Shown piece after piece: positions 12,461-12,876 of a stretch of DNA of 12,876 nt; within the stretch, counting starts at the first letter, position 1, and each line of letters opens with the position of its first letter. Origin of the DNA: Nitrososphaeraceae archaeon (GTDB lineage Archaea; Thermoproteota; Nitrososphaeria; Nitrososphaerales; Nitrososphaeraceae); the NCBI GenBank assembly GCA_025922715.1, contig JAICHH010000043.1, positions 1 to 12,876 on the forward strand, written 5' to 3'. The notes beneath the pieces are model-generated. The model was given only the letters and a program-made list of their open reading frames with translations. It made no database searches and was not told the origin of the DNA. The translations under genes were made by a program, and so were the position numbers.

Positions 12461-12876
12461 TCAAACTAGATCATTTGTATCTGGTAGTTTATTACTTTTA
12501 GAAATTAATAAAAGCAATTTATCAGATACATCTTTGGGACTTAGACTTAAAGGCATTAAAGCAACTTCATCAGCACCATATTCATACATTTTAGTTTTAT
12601 CTGATTCTTCTTCTGCAATAACAAAAATTTTAGTACCAGGATTTATTCTTTTTATATTAACTATTAGCATTAGGTCAGTATCTAATGCTATTTCTTGATT
12701 GATTACTACGGTATCAACATTTCCGTCTATCTCTTTAAATCTTTTCAGACATTCTCTTCCATTTGTAAATTTAGAGGGTTCGAATCCTTTAACCAAAAAA
12801 TGCCAGCAAGGACAGAGTAAATATCGTTATTATTATAAACTATGAATACATTAGGCTTTTGAAATGACAATGAACC
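12461..12876 (-). pseudogene. Second pseudo-receiver, frameshifted, reaching the right edge
   Basis: The minus strand from the edge reads LSFQKPNVFIVYNNNDIYSV LAGIFWLK and then leaves the frame; the neighbouring frame continues GFEPSKFTNGRECLKRFKEI DGNVDTVVINQEI and so on to the stop at 12461. The paralogue at 11993-12385 has FLWLKGCESHKFIDGKECLEKI at this point, so the join is in WLKG: TTAAAGG would need to be TTAAAAGG, a lost A in an A run (about 12788). The start may be the TTG at the edge or lie beyond it. The acidic pair is Tyr-Asn, the phosphoacceptor position is Asn (VVINQ) and the loop Lys is lost (ALMP), with two extra residues (LSLSP) there. It is even further from a working receiver than its neighbour. 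A shorter product from ATG 12796 is possible but would lack the first strand. Confidence 0.7.

Noticed and set aside
1..12876. CRISPR array, insertion sequence, tRNA or rRNA gene
   Set aside because: No regularly spaced repeats, transposase-like frame with terminal inverted repeats, or cloverleaf/TTCGAATCC-type context could be found; the GGATTCGAACC on the minus strand near 12780 resembles a T-loop but is coding sequence of the second pseudo-receiver (GFEP).

Overview
This window is very AT-rich DNA from an archaeon, most likely a soil ammonia-oxidising archaeon of the Nitrososphaera/Nitrosocosmicus group (inference, no marker gene is present). The grounds are TATA elements about 23-31 bases before most start codons with almost no 5' leader (leaderless transcription), few Shine-Dalgarno sites, long intergenic stretches, an F420-type luciferase-like oxidoreductase, an Lrp/AsnC-type regulator, receiver-like proteins and a Cache-domain histidine kinase.

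Layout. Bases 1-801 hold the start of a small membrane protein running off the left edge and a disordered acidic 135-residue protein, both on the minus strand. After about 750 bases with only weak coding traces comes an Lrp/AsnC-like regulator (1581-2084), then a damaged KGG-motif mini-gene (2161-2263), a wrecked response regulator on the minus strand (2505-2759), and an intact DUF72 gene (3022-3897). A 52-residue gene (3962-4120), the broken C-terminal end of a probable metallophosphoesterase (4271-4728), a possible 30-residue membrane peptide (5009-5101) and an intact KGG-motif gene with its own hairpin terminator (5186-5332) follow. Bases 5369-6309 look like a graveyard of decayed reading frames. 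Then come the intact genes: a 628-residue Cache-domain sensor histidine kinase (6310-8196), a luciferase-like monooxygenase (8372-9295) and a phasin-like coiled-coil protein (9535-10092). The right end holds a frameshifted ASCH-domain gene (10268-10661), a frameshifted gene of a VcgC/DUF2780-like kind (10735-11054, minus), a two-helix membrane protein (11469-11831, minus) and two related pseudo-receiver genes (11993-12385 and 12461 to the right edge, minus), the second frameshifted.

How it fits together. There is no operon: nearly every gene has its own promoter and strands alternate. The themes are signalling (kinase without an intact partner nearby, dead receiver, pseudo-receivers, Lrp-like regulator) and small stress- or surface-type proteins (KGG motif, phasin-like, disordered protein). 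The most striking property is that six genes are broken by small indels while the long genes are intact, so this looks like an accessory region undergoing gene decay. I did not find a convincing new defence or biosynthetic system, and I see no transposase, tRNA, rRNA or CRISPR array.
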